This document shows positions 27,501-35,525 of a DNA stretch of 54,812 nt, piece by piece. Source of the DNA: Pseudomonadales bacterium (GTDB lineage Bacteria; Pseudomonadota; Gammaproteobacteria; Pseudomonadales; Azotimanducaceae); contig JAHRVQ010000072.1 in NCBI GenBank assembly GCA_019090615.1, forward strand, positions 1 to 54,812, written 5' to 3'. Each line of letters begins with the position of its first letter. The stretch's first letter is position 1. The notes beneath the pieces are model-generated. The model made no database searches, had not been told where the DNA came from, and saw only the letters and a program-made list of their open reading frames with translations. A program made the translations under genes and the position numbers.

Positions 27501-28743
27501 AGGCTAGTCCGTCATCATCATTTTCAATCTGCAAGTCTGCATCCTGATCCGCCACTGGATCTGCGATATTTTCTAGCGCCACCATTAAATTCTCTGGCAC
27601 CGGCTTATCCAGCCAATAAAAAACCACACCCAGACAGAACTGCATATACGGGGCAATAGCGTCAATATCGCGAGCCACCAACATATCCAGCGCATCGTGA
27701 TGGTTAATTTTTCCTTCCCATATATTTTGAAAATCCAGTATCAAACGATAAACTGGACTAAATGGGTCATAATCGGCGCTATTAACCGCGTTTTCTACCT
27801 GACGTTGAAGTAACCGCAAGCTATTAGCCGTGCCTGACCCAACCAATGCAAAACTATAAATCGCTCCCGCCAGCCCCCTGATAAAAACTTTCCTCTTTTT
27901 GCTGGCACGCTGCTGCTCCTGAATCGAGCGGGCAAAAAATGCCAACGCCAGATCATTTTCGTCGCGCAAAAAAGCGCCGATAGCCCGAACTCTATCGGCA
28001 TCAAGACCAGGTGTCGCATTCAACAAGGACTCAGCAGCGGCCTGGTTCATGGCGTAAAATTCACATTCTGCAAGCAGTGCAATGGATGCCGGATGCACGC
28101 TAATGCCAGCCTCATGACAATCCCGCAGCATGCCAACCAAATGTCCAATTTCACCGATATGTATCAACTGATTATCAATACAGGCCCTGAGGATCTGATA
28201 ACGGAAGCTTTCTGGCAAAGACTTAAACCAGACTGTGTTAAGGGGTAAAACCACATCCAGGATTAGATAGCCGTTGTCAGCATCCATCGCAGCAAAAGGA
28301 CTATCCAGGTCTAACAACTGAACAAACGCAGCCTCATCTGTGCCAAATATCGCGTTTCGAATCTGTCGTCGCAGCTGCGCTGGTTCAGTAAATTCATTGC
28401 CGAATACCTGCGAAGTATGCAGTGGTAGCAACGTCAGCGTAGCCTTCAATACCCGCTCAAAGTCGCCTTCCGATAGCAACTCAACCGTCAACTGACTGGC
28501 AAATTGCCGACTACAAATCAACTTTCCCTGACTTAAGTCTACTAATCCAAGACCGATCATCTTTTCTCGCCAGGTTTTATTAATAAGTTTATAACCAGGT
28601 AAGACAAGAATTTGTAATATTTTTTTCAAAACCATCTGGTTCACAGGGGCATAAGCCACTGACATAACCTGCAGAATCCGACATTCATCCACGGAAAGAC
28701 TTTCGTAGTTTTGCCAGAGTTCTTCCAGGTCTACATTTATCAT
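24568..28743 (-). CDS. SNF2-family DEAD/DEAH-like ATPase (bacterial SWI2/SNF2)
   Basis: 1391 residues, cytoplasmic. About the first 900 residues carry no domain I can name with confidence: helical repeats, an acidic stretch ([16 protein letters not shown]) and a beta-rich part before the motor. The motor fills about 930-1385: Q-like [16 protein letters not shown], Walker [12 protein letters not shown] (about 955-965), [14 protein letters not shown], Walker B DEAQ, [57 protein letters not shown] and the motif VI [10 protein letters not shown]. It translocates on duplex DNA to remodel bound proteins, as RapA does with RNA polymerase, though the N-terminus is not clearly RapA-like. Start ATG 28743 lacks an obvious RBS. 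Monocistronic. Confidence 0.93.
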   Translation of the reverse strand: [1391 protein letters not shown]

Positions 28744-28774
28744 TATTTATTCAGTGTCCAGATGCGTTATTAGC

Positions 28775-28844
28775 ACTAAGTGATTTAGTTTAAGTGTATA
28801 GAATTAAGTGTTTGAGATTAAGCGTTTGAGATTAAGTATCTGCG
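28775..28844. repeat. Degenerate tandem array, 14 bp, 5 copies
   Basis: Units ACTAAGTGATTTAG, TTTAAGTGTATAGA, ATTAAGTGTTTGAG, ATTAAGCGTTTGAG and ATTAAGTATCTGCG lie head to tail, sharing TAAG at positions 3-6. It sits about 30 bp upstream of the SNF2 gene start, so it may overlap that promoter. Confidence 0.8.
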
Positions 28845-29117
28845 ACCCAACAATTTAACACCCATGTCGGGGTTGGGACATTTAAATTCGAAAAACCGTC
28901 TTGTGCCGGTGCTCGAATGTGCCTGTTCAGAGGTGAATAACCTTATATCCGCAGCGCTAAATTAACGGGTAGCTAAACCCAGTTGCTTAAGTCTAACATT
29001 TTAACGCTTGATAACCCCACTTACACAGATCTGGCAGTACTTGCCATGTAATAGAAAACGTGGTTAAGTTCGACTGACAAATAATCAGTTTCTGAGGATG
29101 GCGACACCGGTATCATT

Positions 29118-29153
29118 CGCTTCAATGACCGTTTCAATGACCGCTTTAATGAA
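29118..29153. repeat. Tandem repeat, 12 bp, 3 copies
   Basis: CGCTTCAATGAC, CGTTTCAATGAC and CGCTTTAATGAA at 29118, 29130 and 29142, just upstream of the operator-like palindrome. Confidence 0.88.
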
Positions 29154-29160
29154 AGTTACG

Positions 29161-29193
29161 ATGCCTATTGTAGGCATTCCACCTTTCTATAAT
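29161..29193 (+). promoter_or_regulatory. Promoter with operator-like palindrome, first flavin monooxygenase
   Basis: Perfect TATAAT at 29188-29193; no consensus -35, but the -35 region is occupied by the palindrome ATGCCTA-TTG-TAGGCAT (29161-29177). Such placement suits an activator or repressor site. The leader would be about 75 nt. Confidence 0.45.
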
Positions 29194-29277
29194 GCGCTAT
29201 AAATATTGTCTATTAAGCAGCAAATTTTCATCCTCAGTCCAGTTAGACCCATAATTTTTAGTAAGAAGGAAACCAAA

Positions 29278-31080
29278 ATGAGTGACTCGGCCGCATTTGA
29301 TCTTGGCTTTGATCCTGATGTTCTTAGGGAAAAATATCGTACCGAACGGGATAAACGGGTACGCGTAGAAGGCAATGAGCAGTATCAGCAAATGCAGGGA
29401 GACTTTTCGCACTATATCGATGACCCTTATATCGACGAGGTAATCAACCGCGAGCCATTAACTGACACGGTGGAAGTCGCCATTATTGGCGGCGGTTTTG
29501 GCGGCCTGCTGGCCGGTGCCAGGTTGAGAGAAGCTGGCGTTAAAGATATCCGCATGATCGAAAAAGGTGGCGAATTCGGGGGCACCTGGTATTGGAATAG
29601 ATACCCGGGGGCTGCCTGTGATGTTGAGTCCTATATCTACCTGCCGCTGCTCGAAGAACTCAACTATATGCCAAAACAAAAGTTCACTCGGGCACCTGAA
29701 ATCCTCGCCCACAGCAAAGCGATCGCTGAACATTATAAGTTATATGATAACGCCTGCCTGCAAACAGAAGTCACCGAAATGAAATGGGATGAAGCAAGCG
29801 CCCTATGGATCATTAATACCAATCGCGGTGATGCCATGAAAGCCCGCTTTGTTGTTATGTCTAACGGCCCACTGCATAAACCAAAACTGCCTGGCATCCC
29901 CGGCATCGATACCTTTAAAGGTCATTCCTTTCATACCAGTCGTTGGGATTACGACTATACCGGTGGTGATGCAACAGGCAACCTGGCCGGACTTAAAGGC
30001 AAACGCATCGGTATTATTGGTACTGGTGCAACAGCTGTACAGTGTGTACCGCATATTGGCGAATCAGCCGATCAGCTGTTTGTTTTTCAACGCACACCGT
30101 CGTCCATTGACGTACGTAATGATCGACCCACAGACGAAGAATGGTTCAATTCACAGGCACCCGGCTGGCATCAACACCGCATGGAAAACTTCAACACGCT
30201 GGTGAGTGGCGGTATTGCTGAAGAAGACCTGGTGAATGATGGCTGGACAGAAATCATCCGCAACCTGTTGTTATTGATGAAAATAGAAAAGAATTCCAAT
30301 CTTTCCAAAGCTGACCTGGCTGGAAAGATGGAACTCGCCGATTTCCAGAAAATGGAGCAAATTCGCGCCCGTGCTGACACCGTAGTAAACGATGCAGCGA
30401 CGGCTGAAGCACTAAAACCCTACTATCGTCAGTTCTGTAAACGCCCCTGCTTTCATGACGAATACCTTGAAACCTTCAATCGCCCTGGGGTTGAACTAAT
30501 AGATACTGCCGGGCAGGGAATCGATCGCATCACCGAAACAGGCGTGGTTGCCAATGGCATTGAATATGAAGTTGATTGCCTGATTTTTGCCACCGGGTTT
30601 GAAGTAGGTACCGAGTACACCCGTCGCTCTGGCTACGAATTATATGGTAAAAATGGCCAGAGTCTCACAGATAACTGGTCAGACGGTGTATCTACCCTGC
30701 ACGGCATGCATAGTCGTGGCTTTCCTAACTGCCTCATCATGGGGAATTCACAGACGGCTTTTACCGCTAATTATCCCCACGCATTAAATGAGCAGGCCAA
30801 ACACCTCTCCTATATCATCAATCATGCACTCGAAAGTAATCATCGAGTTATAGAGGCCTCTGAACAGGCAGAAGCCCAATGGGTTGAGACTATTGTTAAA
30901 ATGGCACGAATGGGAGAACGGTTTTATGCGGAATGTACCCCAGGTTATTATAATAACGAGGGCAAAAACGAAGACCGCAACCCGAAAAACACCAACTATG
31001 GTGGTAAATCTATGCGGTTTTTCAAAATGCTTGAAGACTGGCGAGACGCGGGCACACTCGAAGGCCTGGAGCTAACTTAG
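29278..31080 (+). CDS. Flavin-containing Baeyer-Villiger-type monooxygenase, copy 1
   Basis: 600 residues from the ATG at 29278, preceded by AAGGA. Two Rossmann motifs: FAD-binding IIGGGFGGLLAGARL (GGGFGG at 71-76) and NADPH-binding IIGTGATAVQ (248-253). Between them is FKGHSFHTSRWDY (213-225), the FxGxxxHxxxW fingerprint of Baeyer-Villiger monooxygenases with D in place of P after the Trp. GGTWYWNRYPGAACDVES is also typical. Such enzymes insert oxygen next to a ketone, giving an ester or lactone. The 60-residue N-terminal extension recalls the group acting on large cyclic ketones and steroids. It is a clear paralogue of the gene at 43070-44938. Monocistronic, bounded by the hairpin at 31098. 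Confidence 0.93.
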   Translation: MSDSAAFDLGFDPDVLREKYRTERDKRVRVEGNEQYQQMQGDFSHYIDDPYIDEVINREPLTDTVEVAIIGGGFGGLLAGARLREAGVKDIRMIEKGGEFGGTWYWNRYPGAACDVESYIYLPLLEELNYMPKQKFTRAPEILAHSKAIAEHYKLYDNACLQTEVTEMKWDEASALWIINTNRGDAMKARFVVMSNGPLHKPKLPGIPGIDTFKGHSFHTSRWDYDYTGGDATGNLAGLKGKRIGIIGTGATAVQCVPHIGESADQLFVFQRTPSSIDVRNDRPTDEEWFNSQAPGWHQHRMENFNTLVSGGIAEEDLVNDGWTEIIRNLLLLMKIEKNSNLSKADLAGKMELADFQKMEQIRARADTVVNDAATAEALKPYYRQFCKRPCFHDEYLETFNRPGVELIDTAGQGIDRITETGVVANGIEYEVDCLIFATGFEVGTEYTRRSGYELYGKNGQSLTDNWSDGVSTLHGMHSRGFPNCLIMGNSQTAFTANYPHALNEQAKHLSYIINHALESNHRVIEASEQAEAQWVETIVKMARMGERFYAECTPGYYNNEGKNEDRNPKNTNYGGKSMRFFKMLEDWRDAGTLEGLELT

Positions 31081-31097
31081 ACTATTACCACATGCTT

Positions 31098-31133
31098 CAG
31101 CGCTAACAGGTTGTTAACAACCTGTTAGCGCTG
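31098..31133. terminator. 36-bp perfect palindrome between convergent genes
   Basis: CAGCGCTAACAGGTTGTT followed by its exact reverse complement. As RNA it folds on either strand into a hairpin of about 15-16 bp, 18 bases after the monooxygenase stop. There is no T-run on either side, so termination would be hairpin-assisted or the element has another role. Confidence 0.5.
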
Positions 31134-31139
31134 GTATAC

Positions 31140-31180
31140 GTTACTTACTGTTACTTACAAATAGTTACTGATAGTTACCA
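31140..31180. repeat. Short tandem repeats, 10 bp, two pairs
   Basis: GTTACTTACT/GTTACTTACA (31140-31159) and ATAGTTACTG/ATAGTTACCA (31161-31180), ending just before the CoA-transferase stop codon. Confidence 0.8.
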
Positions 31181-31184
31181 TCCA

Positions 31185-32381
31185 TCAAATACCTACCACA
31201 CCCGCGGCAACCAAATTATCTAACTGATCTAGCATGTCAATGGATTCAAGTACCGCCCGCGTATGTTCACCCACACTCGGCGCAGGCCCAGCCGCAGTAG
31301 CTGGTGTTGCAGAAAACAATGCTGCCGGTCGAGTTTCAGTCAACCGACCCGCCACTGGATGATCCAGCTGTTCAAAAACCTGGTTATGTTGAACCTGAGG
31401 ATCATCAGGTAAATCATGTAAATGGCGCAACCGGGCAAATGGCACCTCATGCTGTTCAAACTGTACCTCAGCATCAGCCAAACTCATCTTGAGGGCTTTC
31501 GCCTCAACTATCGAATGCATAATTTCGCCCAAAATTTTCCTGTTCTGGATTCGTTTAGCAAGACTCTCAAAACGTGCATCTTCGGCTACATCAGCAAGAT
31601 CAAAGGCATGGCACATACCTTTAAATTCAGCATCAGAAAGTATCATTATGGTGCCCCAGCCATCCGCAAATTGCATTAACTGACCAGATCCACCAATTGG
31701 CGGACTATGCTGAATATCATCACCCTGAAGAATATTATCGGCACCTGCATCCGGCCACATAAATGCAATCGCAGTATCCAGCATGGAAAGCTCGATATGT
31801 TGACCTTTACCGGTTTGGCTGCGGCTATATAATGCAGCACAAATAGCCTGGCTACCCGTGTATGCCGTCAACTTGTCCATAATCAGCTGATTAACCTGCT
31901 CTGGACCCTGGCCAGTTTTTAAACCCTGTACCGCAGCAATGCCTGAATAGGTCTGAATAATTGGATCATAGGCACGCTTATGCGCCTGAGGCCCCGATTG
32001 GCCGAAACCGCTAATCGAAAGATAAATCAACCGGTCATTGTGTTTTGCTAATTGATCAAAGCCAATGCCCAGGCGTTCAACAACCCCGGGGCGGAAATTC
32101 TGCACCACCACATCAGCCTCGATTGCCAGTTTAATGATGATATCAATGGCTTCCGGTTTGGCCATGTCCAGTGCAATAGATTTTTTACCCCGATTAAGCA
32201 TATGAAAAAAACCGGGCATACCGTTTCTCTTACTGCCTACATGGCGCTGTATATCGCCAGAACCTATCCGCTCAACCTTAACAACCTCAGCCCCCTGGTC
32301 AGCTAACAGGGTTGCGGTTAACGGCCCCGAAACAACTGCTGCTAAATCCAGTATTTTAACCCCTGCTAAAGGTCCGCTCAT
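31185..32381 (-). CDS. CaiB/BaiF-type (family III) CoA transferase
   Basis: 398 residues. N-terminal PLAGVKILDLAAVVSGPLTATLLADQGAEVVK (split signature), then NRGKKSIALDM, VVVQNFRPGVVERLG, LIYLSISGFGQSGP, and the catalytic D169 in IMDKLTAYTG with RSQTGKGQHIELSML downstream. Family III enzymes move CoA between carboxylic acids through an aspartyl-CoA thioester (formyl-CoA transferase, CaiB, alpha-methylacyl-CoA racemase). The substrate is not evident; the context of monooxygenases and dehydrogenases suggests activation of a degradation product. Start ATG 32381 follows GAGGAG by five bases. Confidence 0.93.
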   Translation of the reverse strand: MSGPLAGVKILDLAAVVSGPLTATLLADQGAEVVKVERIGSGDIQRHVGSKRNGMPGFFHMLNRGKKSIALDMAKPEAIDIIIKLAIEADVVVQNFRPGVVERLGIGFDQLAKHNDRLIYLSISGFGQSGPQAHKRAYDPIIQTYSGIAAVQGLKTGQGPEQVNQLIMDKLTAYTGSQAICAALYSRSQTGKGQHIELSMLDTAIAFMWPDAGADNILQGDDIQHSPPIGGSGQLMQFADGWGTIMILSDAEFKGMCHAFDLADVAEDARFESLAKRIQNRKILGEIMHSIVEAKALKMSLADAEVQFEQHEVPFARLRHLHDLPDDPQVQHNQVFEQLDHPVAGRLTETRPAALFSATPATAAGPAPSVGEHTRAVLESIDMLDQLDNLVAAGVVGI

Positions 32382-32603
32382 ACCAACTCCTCACTACTAA
32401 TTGAATGTACACAACTCAAAACAAGCCCGCCACCGGCTTTGCTCGACAATGGCCAGGTTTCATTTTTGACCAGCAAAATCTATTGACTACCAAACTCTAT
32501 TGACAGGGTTTCGGTCGCCATAATCACACCAATCCAGTGTATCATGGCAGTAAATCAGTAGATGGCCTTAAAACGAGTTGTTGCACGCAATCACTAACAG
32601 TAA

Positions 32604-33248
32604 CTAATTTTTCGACAGGGACTCTCGGCGTTTTTCACGCACCCGCTCGAGTCGGATTTGCGCGCTTTCTGATTCAGCATGGAGAGACAAGGCATGTAAA
32701 AATCCCGCTTCCGCAGCATCCAGATCTTCGAGTTTTTCATACACCATTGCGCGGTTATGAACAGCCACAAATAAAGGCTCTACGCCCATTTCAATGGCCT
32801 TAGTATAATTATCCAGCGCCTGGTCAAAATAGCGTTGCAGATAATAGGCATTACCACGATTAATAAACACCACTGCAGTATATTTCGAAGATAATTTAAC
32901 TGCCTTATCATAGTCCTGATGAGCACCTTCAAAATTAAGCAGCGCCGCTCTGATTAAACCACGATTAATTAATGTTGCTGAGCGATCACGCCTGTTCATG
33001 GCAGTACGTAAAGCATTATCACAGGGCGTTGGATCAGCAAGGTGATGCATTTTTCTTTGCCCCATCATTTTCGCCACCGTATAACATTGGCGACTTTGTT
33101 GCGAATTCCCAATCACTGTCACCGCATTAGCCATGCTTTCAGCAATGGGCAATAAAAAACCCAGGCAAACTAGTGGCACGAAAAAGAAAGGCATCGATAG
33201 ATACAAATTAGACCGCAAAGAATACATTGCAATGGCATTTCTGAGCAT
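32604..33248 (-). CDS. Exported TPR protein
   Basis: 214 residues from the ATG at 33248, which stands five bases after AGGTGG; an ATG three codons upstream overlaps that site and is less likely. The N-terminus is a long signal peptide or anchor (SMPFFFVPLVCLGFLLPIA, possible cleavage after ESMANA). Residues about 85-205 hold three to four TPR repeats (RSATLINRGLIRAALLNFEG, AVVFINRGNAYYLQRYFDQA, FVAVHNRAMVYEKLEDLDAA). Two cysteines sit before the repeats. TPRs bind partner proteins; no specific role can be read. Periplasmic. Neighbours give no clue. Confidence 0.85.
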   Translation of the reverse strand: MLRNAIAMYSLRSNLYLSMPFFFVPLVCLGFLLPIAESMANAVTVIGNSQQSRQCYTVAKMMGQRKMHHLADPTPCDNALRTAMNRRDRSATLINRGLIRAALLNFEGAHQDYDKAVKLSSKYTAVVFINRGNAYYLQRYFDQALDNYTKAIEMGVEPLFVAVHNRAMVYEKLEDLDAAEAGFLHALSLHAESESAQIRLERVREKRRESLSKN

Positions 33249-33310
33249 CACATCCACCTGTAGTTATCAGTGAAAGAGAACGCAAATATAAACCCATCCA
33301 GCCCAAACTG

Positions 33311-33402
33311 CCAGAGCTGCTCTAATAAACAAACCAGAGCTGCTCTAATAAACAAACCAGAGCGGTTCTAATAAACAAACCAGAGCGGTTCTTATAAACC
33401 AC
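33311..33402. repeat. Tandem repeat, 23 bp, 4 copies
   Basis: CCAGAGCTGCTCTAATAAAC plus AAA repeated at 33311, 33334, 33357 and 33380. Copies 1-2 have AGCTGCTCT, copies 3-4 AGCGGTTCT, so the array duplicated in steps. It lies upstream of the TPR gene start. Confidence 0.93.
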
Positions 33403-33425
33403 CCAAACTTGAACACGTATACTGT

Positions 33426-33473
33426 TTATCTAAAGTACTTCTTATCTAAAGTACTTCTTATCTAAAGTACTTC
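33426..33473. repeat. Tandem repeat, 16 bp, 3 exact copies
   Basis: TTATCTAAAGTACTTC at 33426, 33442 and 33458, five bases beyond the stop of the following SDR gene. Confidence 0.95.
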
Positions 33474-33478
33474 GCCAA

Positions 33479-34255
33479 CTAAAAGGCTGACATCCCACCG
33501 TCAGCAACAATTAATGAACCGTTAACCATACGCGATTCATGGCTCGCCAGGAACAACGCCACCTGGGCAATATCATCCGGATGGCCAACACCAAATGGAT
33601 ACCTAACAGAAGTTTTTGCTGCCATAGAGTCCTCTGCACCACCATCATCTGGAAGATCCCCAAATCTAACTTTCACCCTGTCGGTTAGCACAATACCTGG
33701 GCAGATAGCATTTACCCGCACCAGATCTTTGCTATAGGTTGCTGCCAAAGATTTTGTTAAAGAAATAATAGCGCCTTTAGCCGCTGAATAAACATGCATA
33801 GCAGTACCCTGCAAGGCAGCGGTAGAAGACATATTAACCACAGTTCCGCCACCCGCCTTAATGATTTCCGGAATGATATGCCGACAGGTAAATAACGTAC
33901 CCTTAAGGTCCAGGCTCAGAGTATGATCAATCACCCAGGGTTCGATTTTCGTAATTGCGCCGTCATCACCAACAGAACCACCAGCACAGTTATATAACAT
34001 ATCTATCTTGCCAAATTTAGCCACTGCCGACGCTACAGCTGCTTTAACACTCTCCTCTTCAGTAACATTAGTCTCAACAAATAGCGCCTCACCACCAGCT
34101 TCACGCACCAATGCTTCAGTCTCCTGACCAAGCGCAGCGTTAAAGTCTGATATGACAATTTTTGCCCCTTCGCTGGCAAACAGCAACGCAGCTTTGCGGC
34201 CTATACCCGTACCACTTCCAGTTATAAATGCTACTCGATTTTCTAGTCGACTCAT
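33479..34255 (-). CDS. Short-chain dehydrogenase/reductase
   Basis: 258 residues, classical SDR: cofactor motif TGSGTGIG (12-19), D37 in ISDFN suggesting NAD preference, NCAGG (89-93), catalytic S143/S144, Y156 and K160 (YSAAKGA), then RVNAICPGIVLTDRV and GSLIVADGGMSAF. It probably oxidises a hydroxyl in a degradation pathway. Start ATG 34255 follows AAGGAG by about nine bases. It is divergent from the LigB-type dioxygenase gene across a gap with a central palindrome, so the two may share control. Confidence 0.92.
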   Translation of the reverse strand: MSRLENRVAFITGSGTGIGRKAALLFASEGAKIVISDFNAALGQETEALVREAGGEALFVETNVTEEESVKAAVASAVAKFGKIDMLYNCAGGSVGDDGAITKIEPWVIDHTLSLDLKGTLFTCRHIIPEIIKAGGGTVVNMSSTAALQGTAMHVYSAAKGAIISLTKSLAATYSKDLVRVNAICPGIVLTDRVKVRFGDLPDDGGAEDSMAAKTSVRYPFGVGHPDDIAQVALFLASHESRMVNGSLIVADGGMSAF

Positions 34256-34620
34256 TTTTTATTTCTCCTTTGGCTAAGTATGCTCACCGATGTTTCTAGG
34301 GTTTGGGCGCGGTTGATTGTTGCTTATTGATCATTAAAAGCAGTTTGAGAGAACCGCTCACTAACTATAACGTTATATCATATGCAGAAGAAAGAAACCC
34401 TTTATGCCAATTCGTACCAATTCATTACAACGAAACTGACCCTCCCGCAATAGCACAATTAACCTGTTTGCCAACAACAAAAGTTACGCTACTACAGACA
34501 GTAACGACATTTAAAGTAACAACCTATTATAATTGTGCCTATCAACTTGCGCATAAAACATAAGCACAACCACAGCCATAAACCGTGCCATATACAGCAC
34601 CATAAAAAAGAGGCAGACAA
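34256..34620. promoter_or_regulatory. Divergent control region, SDR and dioxygenase genes
   Basis: A 12-bp perfect palindrome TATAACGTTATA lies at 34366-34377. For the dioxygenase gene, ACGACA (34504-34509), an 18-bp spacer and a perfect TATAAT (34528-34533) form a plausible promoter with an 85-nt leader. An open frame at 34303-34563 has no RBS and no protein-like character. Confidence 0.45.
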
Positions 34621-35439
34621 ATGAATGACCAGGACCATAAATCAGCATCTATAATCTACCTCCCTCATGGCGGTGGCCCGTTACCCCTTTTGGGACATGC
34701 AGGGCATAGTAATCTGGTAGAATTTCTGCGTGAATTAACACCCAGCTTAGGCCAGCCCGAAGCAATATTAGTTATTAGCGCTCATTGGGAAGAATCTGTC
34801 GTTAGCATCACTAGCAGCGCAGCACCGCCAATCATCTACGACTATTTTGGCTTCCCCGATGCCGCCTATCAAATTCAATACCCGGCCCCCGGTCAGCCCG
34901 CTCTGGCGCAACGAATCGCTGCACTATTGGCGGCGCAGAATATTGAAGCCAGGCTAGACAACGAACGCGGCTTTGATCATGGGCTTTTTGTACCCCTTAA
35001 TCTTATGTACCCGCAGGCAGAAATACCCTGTATTCAAATATCATTACTAGACAGTCTTGATCCGGCGGAGCATATCAAGGTTGGCCAGGCGCTGGCGCCA
35101 CTAATGCAGGAAAACCTGCTAATTATAGGCTCAGGGTTTTCCTTCCATAATATGCATGCCATGAAATCTGAAAGCCCTGAATCAATGGCTAAAAAAAACA
35201 TCGACTTCGAACACTGGCTGATAGAAACCTGCACCAGTAGCAGCCTTACCAGCGCCGAACAGCAGCATAGACTTGAGCATTGGACCGAAGCACCCCACGC
35301 ACGATATTGCCATCCACGAGAAGAACATCTGCTGCCACTACATATGTGTTATGGCATTGCCCAGTCAAAGGCGCAGGTAATTTTTGAGCAACAGGTGATC
35401 GGGGTAAAAGTCAGTGGTTTTCAATGGGGCGCAAACTAA
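34621..35439 (+). CDS. LigB/DODA-type extradiol dioxygenase
   Basis: 272 residues. The class III extradiol fold is shown by conserved metal ligands: H16 in LPHGGGP, H55 in ISAHWEE, and the late SFHNMHA and HPREEHLLPLHM. The family includes plant DODA and bacterial YgiD; they cleave catechol-like rings with non-haem metal and O2. GSGFSFHNM and YDYFGFPDAAYQIQYPAPG are typical of this group. Start ATG 34621 after GAGG with seven bases between. The substrate is unknown; in a degradative neighbourhood an aromatic or hydroxylated ring is likely. It ends at a strong bidirectional terminator shared with amt. Confidence 0.92.
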   Translation: MNDQDHKSASIIYLPHGGGPLPLLGHAGHSNLVEFLRELTPSLGQPEAILVISAHWEESVVSITSSAAPPIIYDYFGFPDAAYQIQYPAPGQPALAQRIAALLAAQNIEARLDNERGFDHGLFVPLNLMYPQAEIPCIQISLLDSLDPAEHIKVGQALAPLMQENLLIIGSGFSFHNMHAMKSESPESMAKKNIDFEHWLIETCTSSSLTSAEQQHRLEHWTEAPHARYCHPREEHLLPLHMCYGIAQSKAQVIFEQQVIGVKVSGFQWGAN

Positions 35440-35479
35440 CCGCAGAACAACCACTGACGCTTCCAAACTACAGACAAAA

Positions 35480-35505
35480 AAAAGCCGGGCAAGCCCGGCT
35501 TTTTT
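35480..35505. terminator. Bidirectional rho-independent terminator
   Basis: GCCGGG / CCCGGC stem with loop CAAG, flanked by an A-run on the left and a T-run on the right, so it works on both strands, ending the dioxygenase gene (+) and amt (-). Confidence 0.9.
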
Positions 35506-35525
35506 AACTATTTACACTGTTCGAC

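Larger units (their letters stand above)
28744..29277. other. 534-bp divergent gap between the SNF2 and first monooxygenase genes
   Basis: It contains the 14-bp array, a 12-bp triple repeat at 29118-29153, and a palindrome plus TATAAT at 29161-29193. The part 28850-29110 shows nothing recognisable. A frame open from 29206 runs into the monooxygenase but its first 24 codons precede the true RBS. Confidence 0.5.

Noticed and set aside
32500-32526. TTGACA with a nearby CATAAT on the plus strand
   Set aside because: The spacing is only 13 bp and it would read antisense into the TPR gene.
33311-33402. Four regularly spaced repeats, CRISPR-like at first sight
   Set aside because: The units are contiguous with no spacers, and no cas genes are present.
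34303-34563. 86-codon frame in the divergent gap
   Set aside because: No RBS, overlaps the dioxygenase promoter and the palindrome, and the translation is not protein-like.
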